A stretch of 64,000 nucleotides of DNA from Microvirga flocculans ATCC BAA-817. Lineage in GTDB: Bacteria; Pseudomonadota; Alphaproteobacteria; Rhizobiales; Beijerinckiaceae. The stretch is taken from assembly GCF_000518665.1 (NCBI RefSeq), contig NZ_JAEA01000003.1, forward strand, positions 186,001 through 250,000. Direction: 5' to 3'. Below the pieces are notes generated by a model. That model searched no databases. It had not been told where the DNA came from and was given only the letters and a program-made list of their open reading frames with translations. The position numbers were made by a program, and so were the translations under genes. Below are positions 27,341 to 36,391 of the stretch, piece by piece (position 1 is the stretch's first letter; the number at the start of each line of letters is the position of its first letter).

Positions 27341-28384
27341 ATGGCCTACCTGCCCGCCGGGAACCGTTACGATGACATGATCTACAACCGCTGCGGCCGC
27401 AGCGGGTTGAAGCTCCCTGCCATCTCCCTCGGCCTCTGGCACAATTTCGGCGAGGACAAGTCGACTGCTACGGCGCGTGAGATCTGCCGCACCGCCTTCG
27501 ATTGCGGCATCACCCATTTCGACCTCGCCAACAATTACGGCCCTCCTCCGGGCTCGGCGGAAGCGCTGTTCGGCGAGATCCTGCGCAAGGACTTCCACGC
27601 CCTGCGTGACGAACTCGTGATCTCCACCAAGGCGGGCTATCGCATGTGGCCCGGCCCCTATGGCGAATGGGGCAGCCGCAAGTACCTGCTCTCCAGCCTC
27701 GACCAGAGCCTCAGGCGCATGGGGCTCGACTATGTCGATATCTTCTATTCCCATCGCTTCGACCCGGACACGCCGCTGGAGGAAACCATGCTGGCGCTCG
27801 ACTCGGCGGTGCGGCAGGGCAAGGCGCTCTATGTCGGCCTCTCCTCCTACAACAGCCAGCGCACCTGCGAGGCGCTTGCCATTCTGCGCGAGCTGAAGAC
27901 ACCCTGCATCATCCACCAGCCGAGCTATTCCATGCTCAACCGCTGGATCGAGGAGGACGGGCTGCTCGACACCCTCGACGCGTTCGGCATGGGCTCCATC
28001 GTTTTCTCGCCGCTGGCGCAGGGCATGCTGACGGGGAAATATCTGGCCGGCATTCCGGAGGAGAGCCGCGCGGCGCAGGGAAAGTCCTTGCGCACGACAT
28101 TCCTCAACGAGGAGAACCTCTCGCGCATCCGCAACCTCAACGCCATCGCCGAGCGGCGCGGGCAAAGCCTCGCGCAGATGGCACTCGCCTGGGTGCTGCG
28201 CGGCGGGCGCGTCACCTCCGCCCTCATCGGCGCCAGCCGCCCCGAGCAGGTGAAAGATTGCGTCGGCGCGCTCAAGAATCTGTCCTTCACGGTCGAGGAG
28301 CTGGCCGAGATCGACCTTTACGCCACCGAGGGCAACCTGAACATCTGGGCGGCCTCGGCGGAACGGCAGGGACCCTCACGCTGA
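27341..28384 (+). CDS. Aldo-keto reductase, YghZ/GprA-like
   Basis: This 347-residue NADPH-dependent (beta/alpha)8 enzyme has the catalytic tetrad visible: D61, Y66 (DLANNYGPPPGSAE), K97 (STKAGY) and H138 (YSHRFD). The PPPGSAE loop and WPGPYGEWGSRKYLL are typical of the YghZ branch, which reduces L-glyceraldehyde 3-phosphate and methylglyoxal. The role here is probably aldehyde detoxification. Confidence 0.9.
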   Translation: MAYLPAGNRYDDMIYNRCGRSGLKLPAISLGLWHNFGEDKSTATAREICRTAFDCGITHFDLANNYGPPPGSAEALFGEILRKDFHALRDELVISTKAGYRMWPGPYGEWGSRKYLLSSLDQSLRRMGLDYVDIFYSHRFDPDTPLEETMLALDSAVRQGKALYVGLSSYNSQRTCEALAILRELKTPCIIHQPSYSMLNRWIEEDGLLDTLDAFGMGSIVFSPLAQGMLTGKYLAGIPEESRAAQGKSLRTTFLNEENLSRIRNLNAIAERRGQSLAQMALAWVLRGGRVTSALIGASRPEQVKDCVGALKNLSFTVEELAEIDLYATEGNLNIWAASAERQGPSR

Positions 28385-28513
28385 AGCATTCTTCGGCGAC
28401 ATGGAGTCTGTTCGCCGTCAAAGAATGCGGCCTGTTTCTGGAGACGAGGACGCCTCATACCTTAGGCTAATAATCCTTTAGAGGTAATTGAGAAGACGGT
28501 TAACAAATGGTTA

Positions 28514-28951
28514 ATGCCGAGCCTCATTGGCCATTTGACCCGGGCTTCCTTCATGGCTTCCAGCACGTTCGCCTTCGACAACCGCCGGCAATCCAGGCGC
28601 TTCGGCACGCACCATCCGGCGAAGATCGTGCTGGGTCCCGATGCGATGATCTCCTGCATGGTCAAGGACATCTCGACCGGCGGCGCCAGGCTCGCGGTGA
28701 ACCCGCAGATGGACCTGCCCGAAAGCTTCGCGCTGTTCATCGCGGCCCATGACCTTCAGGTGCGCCAGGCGCGGATCTGCTGGCGCAACGGCGGGTTCGC
28801 AGGCGTCGCTTTCAGCGATGCCGAAGCCCCGCCTTCCGTGCACGCGCCCCAACCGTCATCGTTCGAGGAATTCCTGGACCAGGCCGTCCTGCCGGCCCAC
28901 CTCGCCGCTCCGGCGCGTAAGGATCTCAAGCTCTACAGCAAAGCCGCCTGA
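28514..28951 (+). CDS. Single-domain PilZ protein
   Basis: The 145-residue protein carries both c-di-GMP binding motifs of PilZ: RxxxR in NRRQSRRF (about R24-R28) and DxSxxG in DISTGG (D52, S54, G57). No effector domain is attached, so it would act by binding a partner. A second in-frame Met at 28553 (MASSTFAFDNRR) may be the true start; neither has a strong SD. It converges on mutL. Confidence 0.85.
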   Translation: MPSLIGHLTRASFMASSTFAFDNRRQSRRFGTHHPAKIVLGPDAMISCMVKDISTGGARLAVNPQMDLPESFALFIAAHDLQVRQARICWRNGGFAGVAFSDAEAPPSVHAPQPSSFEEFLDQAVLPAHLAAPARKDLKLYSKAA

Positions 28952-28996
28952 AGGCTGAATTGTTTCACCGGAAGCGCCCGATGGCGCAGGCCTGAA

Positions 28997-30850
28997 TCAC
29001 CGCCGCCCGAACAGGCGCTCGATGTCGCTGAGCTTCAGCTCCACATAGGTCGGCCGTCCGTGATTGCACTGGCCGGAGAGCGGCGTCGCCTCCATCTCGC
29101 GCAACAGGGCGTTCATCTCCTCCGGACGCATGCGGCGTCCGGCGCGGATGGAGCCATGGCAGGACATGCGCGAGAGCACGGCGTCGAGCCGCTCCTCCAG
29201 CGGGTTCGCAGCCCCCTGCCCCCATTCGGCGAGCGCATCGGCCACGTCCTGCACCAGCGCCTTGATGCGCCCGCCCGCGAGCGCCGAGGGCACCTCGCGC
29301 ACCAGCAGCGCGCCGTGTCCGAAGGGCTCGACCACGAGGCCGAGATCTTCCAGCGCCGGAGCCTCCGCCAGCACCCGGTCGGCGTCCACGGGATCGAGAT
29401 CGACCACCTCGGGAATCAGCAGCAATTGCCGCGCGATGCCGGACGAGGCGCGCTCGCGCTTCAGGCGCTCGTAGACGAGGCGCTCATGCGCCGCGTGCTG
29501 GTCGACGATGACGATGCCGTCCTGCGTCTGCGCGACGATATAGGTGCCGTGGAGCTGCGCGCGGGCGGCGCCGAGCGGAGCCCCCTCCGCTTCGGGCTCG
29601 ACATCGGCGAGCGTCGCGCGGCTGTCGGCGAAAGGCGCAGCAAATTCGGGCAGGCTCGCCTGCCTTTCCGCAAGGCCTGAAGCCGGAATGACGGATTGTT
29701 CCGGCTTGTCGAGGGGGGCCTGCCAGTTCGCGAAGGCGCTCGTGGGCCTGATCGCGTGGGGGCGATGCGGATAGGCGGAGCGCATGGGCAGAGGCGCGCC
29801 CTGGGGACGCAGGCTCTCCAGCGTGCGCGTGCCCCCGGTCGAAGAGGCGCGGAAGGCATGGCGGGTGATCGCCTCCTTCAGCGCCGCCACCACGAAGCCG
29901 CGCACGAAGGCCGGATCGCGAAAACGCACTTCCGTTTTGGCCGGATGCACGTTCACGTCCACGGCACGCGGGTCGAGTTCGATCATGATGGCGAGGACCG
30001 GATGGCGGTCGGAGGCCATCACATCCGCATAGGCGCCGCGCACGGCCCCGAGGAGCAGCTTGTCGCGCACGGGCCGCCCGTTGACCACGAAATGAACCGC
30101 GGCGCCCGTGCCGCGGTGATAGGTCGGAAGGCTCGCGAAGCCCGTGAGCCGCACGCCCTCGCGCTCGACGCCGATGGACATGGCGTTCTCGTGGAACTCC
30201 GCTCCCAGCACCCGCGACAGGCGACGCAGGAAGCCGTGCTCGCCCGGCTCCTCCGGCGGGTAGGTGAAGGACGTGATGTGCTCGCCCGAGAGCGTGAACC
30301 GGATGGTGGGATGCGCGATGGCGAGCCGCTTGACGATCTCCGCCACGGCCTGCGCCTCGGAACGGTCGCTCTTCAGAAACTTCAGGCGCGCGGGCGTGGC
30401 GGCGAAGAGATCGGTCACCTCGACACGGGTGCCCTTGGATGCGGGCGCGGGCCGCACGGGCCCCTTCACGCCGGCCTCCACCACGATGGACGAGCCGGTC
30501 TCGGCCTCCGCCGTGCGCGTGACGATGGACAGGCGCGCCACCGCGCCGATGGAAGGCAGCGCCTCGCCACGGAAGCCGAGAGTGTTGATGGCGAAGAGGT
30601 CGCCGTCCGGCAGCTTCGAGGTGGCGTGGCGCTCCACGGCCAGCTCCAGATCCTCGGGCGTCATGCCCCTGCCGTCGTCCACGATGCGGATCAGGCGGCG
30701 GCCGCCCGCCTCCAGGGCGATCTCGATGGAGGTCGCCCCCGCATCGACCGCGTTCTCGACCAGCTCCTTCACGGCCGCAGCCGGGCGCTCCACCACCTCG
30801 CCGGCGGCGATGCGGTCGACAAGAATGGGATCGAGACGGCGGACGGGCAT
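28997..30850 (-). CDS. mutL: DNA mismatch repair protein MutL (endonuclease type)
   Basis: MutL couples mismatch recognition by MutS to strand incision. The 617-residue protein has the GHKL ATPase motifs ENAVDAGA (32-39), DDGRGM (58-63) and GFRGEAL (92-98). The C-terminal domain carries DQHAAHERLVYE, which fits the DQHA-X2-E-X4-E endonuclease motif (starts about residue 450), plus SCHGSIRAG and QCNHGRPT near the end. This fits a MutH-independent system. The frame extends 12 residues upstream (30886), but MPVRRLDPILVDRIAAGEV is the standard start. Confidence 0.96.
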   Translation of the reverse strand: MPVRRLDPILVDRIAAGEVVERPAAAVKELVENAVDAGATSIEIALEAGGRRLIRIVDDGRGMTPEDLELAVERHATSKLPDGDLFAINTLGFRGEALPSIGAVARLSIVTRTAEAETGSSIVVEAGVKGPVRPAPASKGTRVEVTDLFAATPARLKFLKSDRSEAQAVAEIVKRLAIAHPTIRFTLSGEHITSFTYPPEEPGEHGFLRRLSRVLGAEFHENAMSIGVEREGVRLTGFASLPTYHRGTGAAVHFVVNGRPVRDKLLLGAVRGAYADVMASDRHPVLAIMIELDPRAVDVNVHPAKTEVRFRDPAFVRGFVVAALKEAITRHAFRASSTGGTRTLESLRPQGAPLPMRSAYPHRPHAIRPTSAFANWQAPLDKPEQSVIPASGLAERQASLPEFAAPFADSRATLADVEPEAEGAPLGAARAQLHGTYIVAQTQDGIVIVDQHAAHERLVYERLKRERASSGIARQLLLIPEVVDLDPVDADRVLAEAPALEDLGLVVEPFGHGALLVREVPSALAGGRIKALVQDVADALAEWGQGAANPLEERLDAVLSRMSCHGSIRAGRRMRPEEMNALLREMEATPLSGQCNHGRPTYVELKLSDIERLFGRR

Positions 30851-31319
30851 AAGGCCTTCGAGGCTTTCAGAATCGGATGGAGGCAAGATAGGCGCTCGAG
30901 GCCGGGGAAACCAGAACGCGCGACGTTATTCCCCTGCCCGTTTGGCCTTCCGGGGAAGCTCATGGCCCAACAAGCTGCGGGCCTCGGATCGGATCGTTTT
31001 GTAAAAACAGTGACACCTGTCTTGTCACGCCTTGGAAAGAGCTTTCTCCGGCCCGCACCCTCAGAGACGCTTCGCCTTTAGGCTAAAGCAACATCCATAA
31101 GGATCAAAGGATTAAGCCGCACACATAACCCGCCTCAAGGTTTTCCCAGCAAGATCAAGGCCTTGGCGCCGTCGAGAAAAGGAGAGCGATTTGTCAATGA
31201 TTTACAAATTGACTTCAGCCCTTTTGTAAAGCTTGACACCTGGACCTTAACGCGCCTTCTCCGCCCCGAACGGAGCCGCTAGTTCCTCGTTCAACCTTCC
31301 CAGAACGAGGAATACGAAC
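30851..31319. promoter_or_regulatory. Divergent mutL-aceA control region with repeated TTTTGTAAA-type sites
   Basis: This 469-bp gap has no gene. It holds TTTTGTAAAA (30997-31006), GTGACA-N7-TGTCAC (31010-31015 and 31023-31028), GTCAAT-N9-ATTGAC (31193-31213) enclosing TTTACAAA (31201-31208), TTTTGTAAAG (31222-31231) and a TTGACA hexamer (31233-31238) without a good -10. The TTTGTAAA-like boxes resemble RamB/ScfR-type acetate and fatty-acyl regulator sites known from aceA promoters. The assignment is inference. Confidence 0.5.
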
Positions 31320-32912
31320 GTGGCTTACCAAAATCACATCGCGCAGGCTCAGACGCTCATCGAAAGGCAGAACACCTGGAACGGCATCGACCCCGAATCC
31401 GTCGCCCGGATGCGCCTTCAGAACCAGTTCAAGACGGGCCTCGACATCGCGCGCTACACGGCCCGGATCATGCGCGAGGACATGGCGGCCTATGACGCCG
31501 ACCCCTCGCTCTACACCCAGTCCCTGGGCTGCTGGCACGGCTTCATCGGCCAGCAGAAGATGATCGCGATCAAGAAGCACTTCGGCTCCACCAAGCGCCG
31601 CTACCTTTACCTCTCGGGCTGGATGGTCGCCGCCCTGCGCTCGGAATTCGGCCCCCTGCCCGACCAGTCGATGCACGAGAAGACCAGCGTTCCCGCGCTC
31701 ATCGAGGAACTCTACACCTTCCTGCGCCAGGCGGACGCCCGCGAACTCGGCATGCTCTTCCGCGATCTCGATGCCGCGCGCAAGAGCGGCAACATGGTGA
31801 AGGAACGGGAGATCCTCTCGGCCATCGACAATTACCAGACGCATATCGTGCCGATAATCGCCGACATCGACGCGGGCTTCGGCAATGCGGAGGCCACCTA
31901 TCTGCTCGCCAAGAAGATGATCGAGGCGGGCGCCTGCTGCATCCAGATCGAGAACCAGGTCTCGGACGAGAAGCAGTGCGGCCACCAGGACGGCAAGGTC
32001 ACCGTTCCGCACGAGGACTTCCTCGCCAAGATCCGCGCCGTGCGCTACGCCTTCCTCGAGCTCGGCGTCGATGACGGGCTGATCGTGGCGCGCACGGATT
32101 CCCTCGGCGCAGGCCTCACGAAGCAGATCGCCTTCAGCCGCGAGCCGGGCGACATCGGCGACCTCTACAACGGCTTCCTCGACTGCGAGGAGATCACGCC
32201 TGAGACCTGCCGCAACGGCGACGTGGTGATCAACCGCAATGGCAAGCTCCTGCGTCCCAAGCGGCTGCCGAGCAACCTGTTCCAGTTCCGTCCCGGCACG
32301 GGCGAGGATCGCTGCGTGCTCGACTGCATCACGGCGCTCCAGCACGGCGCGGATCTTCTCTGGATCGAGACCGAGAAGCCGCATGTGGAGCAGATCGCCG
32401 GCATGGTGGACCGCATCCGCGAGGTCATTCCGAACGCGAAGCTCGTCTACAACAACTCGCCGTCCTTCAACTGGACCCTCAACTTCCGCCAGCAGGTCTA
32501 CGATGCCTGGCAGAAAGCTGGCAGGGACGTGTCGCAATACGACCGCGCCAAGCTCATGAGCGTGGACTATGACAACACGGATCTCGCGAAGGAGGCCGAC
32601 GAGCGCATCCGCACCTTCCAGGCGGACGGGGCCAAGCGCGCGGGAATCTTCCACCACCTCATCACGCTGCCGACCTATCACACGGCGGCGCTCTCCACCG
32701 ACAACCTCGCGAAGGAGTATTTCGGCGAGCAGGGCATGCTGGGCTATGTGCGCAACGTGCAGCGCCAGGAGATCCGCCAGGGCATCGCCTGCGTGAAGCA
32801 CCAGAACATGGCTGGCTCCGACATCGGCGACGACCACAAGGAATACTTCGCAGGCGAAGCCGCCCTCAAGGCCGGCGGCGTGCACAACACCATGAATCAG
32901 TTTGCGGCTTGA
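31320..32912 (+). CDS. aceA: Isocitrate lyase (long form)
   Basis: AceA cleaves isocitrate to glyoxylate and succinate, the first step of the glyoxylate shunt, needed for growth on acetate and fatty acids. At 530 aa it is the long bacterial form seen in Pseudomonas. Signatures are DIDAGFGN (182-189) and EKQCGH (217-222) with catalytic C220, followed by ARTDS. The start is a GTG at 31320, preceded by an AACGAGGAA element. A long operator-rich region lies upstream. Confidence 0.96.
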   Translation: MAYQNHIAQAQTLIERQNTWNGIDPESVARMRLQNQFKTGLDIARYTARIMREDMAAYDADPSLYTQSLGCWHGFIGQQKMIAIKKHFGSTKRRYLYLSGWMVAALRSEFGPLPDQSMHEKTSVPALIEELYTFLRQADARELGMLFRDLDAARKSGNMVKEREILSAIDNYQTHIVPIIADIDAGFGNAEATYLLAKKMIEAGACCIQIENQVSDEKQCGHQDGKVTVPHEDFLAKIRAVRYAFLELGVDDGLIVARTDSLGAGLTKQIAFSREPGDIGDLYNGFLDCEEITPETCRNGDVVINRNGKLLRPKRLPSNLFQFRPGTGEDRCVLDCITALQHGADLLWIETEKPHVEQIAGMVDRIREVIPNAKLVYNNSPSFNWTLNFRQQVYDAWQKAGRDVSQYDRAKLMSVDYDNTDLAKEADERIRTFQADGAKRAGIFHHLITLPTYHTAALSTDNLAKEYFGEQGMLGYVRNVQRQEIRQGIACVKHQNMAGSDIGDDHKEYFAGEAALKAGGVHNTMNQFAA

Positions 32913-32920
32913 GACATCAG

Positions 32921-32997
32921 CGGGCGAGGCTCAAACGCCTCGCCCGATCCGTCATGGAGCGGCTCGCGGACTTCGGACCGCGAGCCGCTTTGCTTTT
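32921..32997. terminator. Double-hairpin bidirectional terminator between aceA and pgi
   Basis: Two hairpins occur in tandem: a 9-bp stem (32921-32929 with 32938-32946) and a 12-bp stem (32958-32969 with 32978-32989) followed by TTGCTTTT. They lie between convergent aceA and pgi. Confidence 0.85.
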
Positions 32998-33004
32998 AGA
33001 AGTC

Positions 33005-34321
33005 TCAGCCTTGCGCGAGATACTGCTTGGCGAGGATCTTGCCCTCCTCCACCGCCGGCTGGTCGAACGGATCGACACCCATCGCATAACCGGCGAGGAT
33101 GGTCTCCAGCATGAAGTGCATGAGCAGCGCGCCCACGGCGCGCTCGTCGAGCTTCTCGATGTGGATCTGCCGCGTCGGGCGGCCGTTCCTGGCCAGCGTG
33201 TCGGCGGTCGCGCGGCCCTGCGCGGCGACGAGATCGCCGATATGCTTGCCGCCGAAGCCCGGCTCGCCCGCGCGCCTGGCGAGCTTCTCGTCCATGAGCG
33301 GCCCTTTGCCCGCCACATCCGTGGTCAGCACCGTGAAGAGCTTGTCGTTGGGGCCTGCAAGATAGAGCTGGAGCTGGCTGTGCTGATCCACCGGGCCGAT
33401 GGCGGCCACGGGCTGCGTGCCGTGCCCGTTCTTGCCCACACTCTCGGCCCAGAGCTGCACCCACCAGCGGGTGAAGCGTTCGAGCCTGTCCGCATAGGCC
33501 ATGGCAACCGTAATGCCCTTGCCTGCCTTCGCCATGGCGACGTTGAGCGCCGCGCCGAGCGCGGCCGGAGCATCCTTGGCCGCCGCGCCTGCGCGGAACG
33601 GCGCGTAGGCGTCGGCCGCTCCGTCGCGAATGGCCGCGATGTCGAGGCCGAGCACCGCCGCCGGCAGAAGGCCCACATTGGTGAGCACGGAATAGCGCCC
33701 GCCGATGCCCGTATGATGATCGAGGAAGCGCACGCCCTCGGGTTCGAGAAGGTCGCGAAGGGCGTTGCGGCCGCCATCCCTGCGCGGCTCCGACAGGCCG
33801 AGGAACAGGTCGTTGGGATGGGAGCGCAGGCCCGCGCGCTCCAGGGCCGTGAGCACGGCGATGGTCTGCATCAGCGTCTCGCCCGTGCCGCCGGATTTCG
33901 AAATCGCGACGAACTTGGTCGCGGAGAGCGGGAGCTTGTGAAGAATGCGGTCGAAGGTGATCGGATCGAGATTGTCGAGGAAATGGACGCGCGGGCTTTC
34001 GGTGAAGCGTCCGGCGCCCGGCACCGCGTAATCCCGCAGCTGCGCCAGCGTCTGCCCGCCCAGGCTCGACCCGCCCGTGCCGAGGAACACCACGTCGGTG
34101 GCATCGTCCCGCAGGAAGGCGGCCGCCTCGCGGATGCTGGCCAGGTCGTCCGTCGTGCGGGGCATGTGAAGCAGGGGCAGCCGGCCTGACGCATCGTCAT
34201 CCGCAAGCCGCTTCATGGCCTCGCCCACCTTCGCAAGCGCCTCGTCCAGTGCCGCCTGCGGCAGACCGCCTTCCCCGATTCTGGATTCGAGGGCAAGTTC
34301 GATCGATTGCTGCAGGGCCAT
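33005..34321 (-). CDS. pgi: Glucose-6-phosphate isomerase (short form)
   Basis: This enzyme interconverts glucose-6-phosphate and fructose-6-phosphate. It has 438 aa, shorter than the roughly 550 aa enterobacterial enzyme. Sugar-isomerase motifs include GTGGSSLGGQ (81-90) and ISKSGGTGETL (about 139-149), plus QLWAESVGKNGHGTQP. An in-frame upstream start at 34402 would add 27 unlikely residues, so I use the ATG at 34321. It is divergent from the serralysin pair. Confidence 0.92.
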   Translation of the reverse strand: MALQQSIELALESRIGEGGLPQAALDEALAKVGEAMKRLADDDASGRLPLLHMPRTTDDLASIREAAAFLRDDATDVVFLGTGGSSLGGQTLAQLRDYAVPGAGRFTESPRVHFLDNLDPITFDRILHKLPLSATKFVAISKSGGTGETLMQTIAVLTALERAGLRSHPNDLFLGLSEPRRDGGRNALRDLLEPEGVRFLDHHTGIGGRYSVLTNVGLLPAAVLGLDIAAIRDGAADAYAPFRAGAAAKDAPAALGAALNVAMAKAGKGITVAMAYADRLERFTRWWVQLWAESVGKNGHGTQPVAAIGPVDQHSQLQLYLAGPNDKLFTVLTTDVAGKGPLMDEKLARRAGEPGFGGKHIGDLVAAQGRATADTLARNGRPTRQIHIEKLDERAVGALLMHFMLETILAGYAMGVDPFDQPAVEEGKILAKQYLAQG

Positions 34322-34460
34322 GAGGGGATACTCCGACTCGGTCTCATTCAAGATAGGAAAAGCGAACTTTAGAGCGTCGCCCTCGGGAGGGCTAGGGCCC
34401 ATAACCCTCTCCAGATAAAGAGCTGCGTCACTTTTAGCCGAGCGGCCTGGATTGCTGATG

Positions 34461-34512
34461 AACCAAAAAAATTATATAATATATAGTTACATAATTATAA
34501 GTGGACTCATAG
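34461..34512 (+). promoter_or_regulatory. AT-rich promoter region of the serralysin pair
   Basis: A run of about 40 nearly pure A/T bases contains TATAAT (34475-34480) and overlapping short palindromes. This contrasts sharply with the GC-rich surroundings and directly precedes the ATG at 34513. No convincing -35 is visible. An AT-rich island of this sort is a likely target for xenogeneic silencers; that is inference. Confidence 0.5.
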
Positions 34513-36366
34513 ATGGCGACAGGTATCAGAGACGCTTCCAAGACCGGCAATTTGTATATTGACCCTCTGCTGTCGGGATGGAAATGGGATGGAGGGCCCG
34601 TGACCTACGGCTTTGCTCAATCCGTAGCGGCTTATGAAAATTTAAATAACTACTACTATGGCTTCCCGCTATATCACTTCCAGCCGCTGTCCTCTTTATC
34701 TACAGCAGCGTATCAAGGCCTCCTGACTGGTCAGCGATCATTAGCCGAGACCTCAATGATCCTGACACCTGTTTCAGGTTTCACAAACCTGACTTTCGCC
34801 CAAACGGATCCGTCGACAACGCATACGGATATGCGTTTCGGAATGTCATCGCTTGCTCCCTATGCAACTGGTCTCCTTCCTGGCGAGCACGCAGATAGAA
34901 GCGGCGCCGATGGCGATGTCTGGATTGGCAATACAGGCGCTTATGGGGCAGCGTTTAAGCTACAAAATCCTGTGAATGGATCCTGGGGCTATTACACACA
35001 TGTGTGGGCTCTTGGGAAAGCCCTAGGCCTAAATGCTGGATATATGGATATTCCAGACGACAAGGATTTTCAAGAATACACGATCATGACCTACAATAGT
35101 GGTCCTATCGTAGAGTTGCCTGAATCTAGGCCGATAAAATCCGGCCTCTTTGGTAATTCACCAGAAATCCAAAATCTCAATTATTATTATCCTCAAACTT
35201 ACATGATGCTGGATATCGCTGCGCTTCAGCAGATGTACGGCGCCAACTACAATTTTCGTGACACTGATACCGTTTACAGATGGAGCCCAACGACAGGTGC
35301 CGTTTATGTTGATGGAGTGCTGAATGGGGTGCTCGGAGACGGTCTGACGGACCACGAGAAAGCAAATAAGATCCTACAGACAATCTGGGATGGCGGTGGC
35401 ATCGATACCTACGATCTGTCCAGCTACTCCACCGATCTCAAAGTCAACCTTGCCCCAGGAGAGTACTCCACCTTCAGCGAAGGGCAGCGGATGTATCTCG
35501 GCCGAGATGTCCATGACGAAAATTGGTATGCGCGAGGAAATGTTTACAACGCATTGTTGTTCAACAGTGATCCGCGCTCACTAATCGAGAACGCAAAAGG
35601 CGGCTCCGGTAACGACATTCTCATTGGCAACCTTGCCGCCAACCAATTGTGGGGCGGTGAGGGTAAGGATACTTTCACAGGCGGTGCAGGCAACGACGTG
35701 CTCGACGGCGGAGTCGGCAGCGACATCGCCATCTTCAGCGGCGCCAAAGCCAGTTACACCATCACCCAAGTTGCCGAAGGCAGCTTTGTAGTCACCGATA
35801 CCCGCACCAATGGCGATGGCGAAGATGTTCTCGTTAACATCGACCTAGCCAAATTCAACGACCAAACCGTAGCGCTTATTCCGTCGGTACAGCCTGCGCT
35901 GCCGATCGCCACTAAGCCAGACGCGAATGTCGTTCTTGGAGGAAGGGGGCGTGACAAGCTCTATGGCAGTGGCGGCGACGACAAAATAAATGGCCTTGAA
36001 GGCAGCGACCGTTTGGTTGGCGGATCAGGCAAGGACGCCTTCATCTTTAGCACCGAGCTTGGGACGAACGAAACCGACCGGCAGGTAAACTTCGACACGA
36101 TTGCTGACTTTGCATTGAAACAGGACGAGATTTGGCTCGACAACGCTGTTTTCAAGAAACTCGGTGCGGCAGGCGGCACACTCAAAGAGTCATTATTCAC
36201 TGTTGGCTCCAAAGCCAAGGATAAGAATGACTACCTGATCTACAACAGAAAAACCGGTGTGCTCTTCTACGATGCTGACGGTTCCGGGACTAAGTCAAAG
36301 CCTGTGGAATTCGCCCAGCTCAAGAAAAATCTTGCTCTGAAATACGACCACTTCCTCATCGTCTGA
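34513..36366 (+). CDS. Serralysin-family RTX pseudoprotease (zinc ligands lost)
   Basis: This 617-residue paralogue of the next gene has the same architecture: an M10 metalloprotease-like domain (about 10-330), RTX nonapeptides (about 358-405 and 476-510) and a C-terminal secretion module ending HFLIV. Where the active paralogue has HEFGHALGLKH, this one has WALGKALGLNA: the three His and the Glu are replaced by W165, K169, A175 and A166, while G172 and the Met-turn (IMTY, M192) remain. The fold is probably retained without proteolysis. There is no frameshift, so the frame is under selection or very young. GC is low for the window. It is followed after 25 bp by the active protease gene. Confidence 0.88.
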   Translation: MATGIRDASKTGNLYIDPLLSGWKWDGGPVTYGFAQSVAAYENLNNYYYGFPLYHFQPLSSLSTAAYQGLLTGQRSLAETSMILTPVSGFTNLTFAQTDPSTTHTDMRFGMSSLAPYATGLLPGEHADRSGADGDVWIGNTGAYGAAFKLQNPVNGSWGYYTHVWALGKALGLNAGYMDIPDDKDFQEYTIMTYNSGPIVELPESRPIKSGLFGNSPEIQNLNYYYPQTYMMLDIAALQQMYGANYNFRDTDTVYRWSPTTGAVYVDGVLNGVLGDGLTDHEKANKILQTIWDGGGIDTYDLSSYSTDLKVNLAPGEYSTFSEGQRMYLGRDVHDENWYARGNVYNALLFNSDPRSLIENAKGGSGNDILIGNLAANQLWGGEGKDTFTGGAGNDVLDGGVGSDIAIFSGAKASYTITQVAEGSFVVTDTRTNGDGEDVLVNIDLAKFNDQTVALIPSVQPALPIATKPDANVVLGGRGRDKLYGSGGDDKINGLEGSDRLVGGSGKDAFIFSTELGTNETDRQVNFDTIADFALKQDEIWLDNAVFKKLGAAGGTLKESLFTVGSKAKDKNDYLIYNRKTGVLFYDADGSGTKSKPVEFAQLKKNLALKYDHFLIV

Positions 36367-36391
36367 TGACTCAGCTTATTGGAGAAATATC

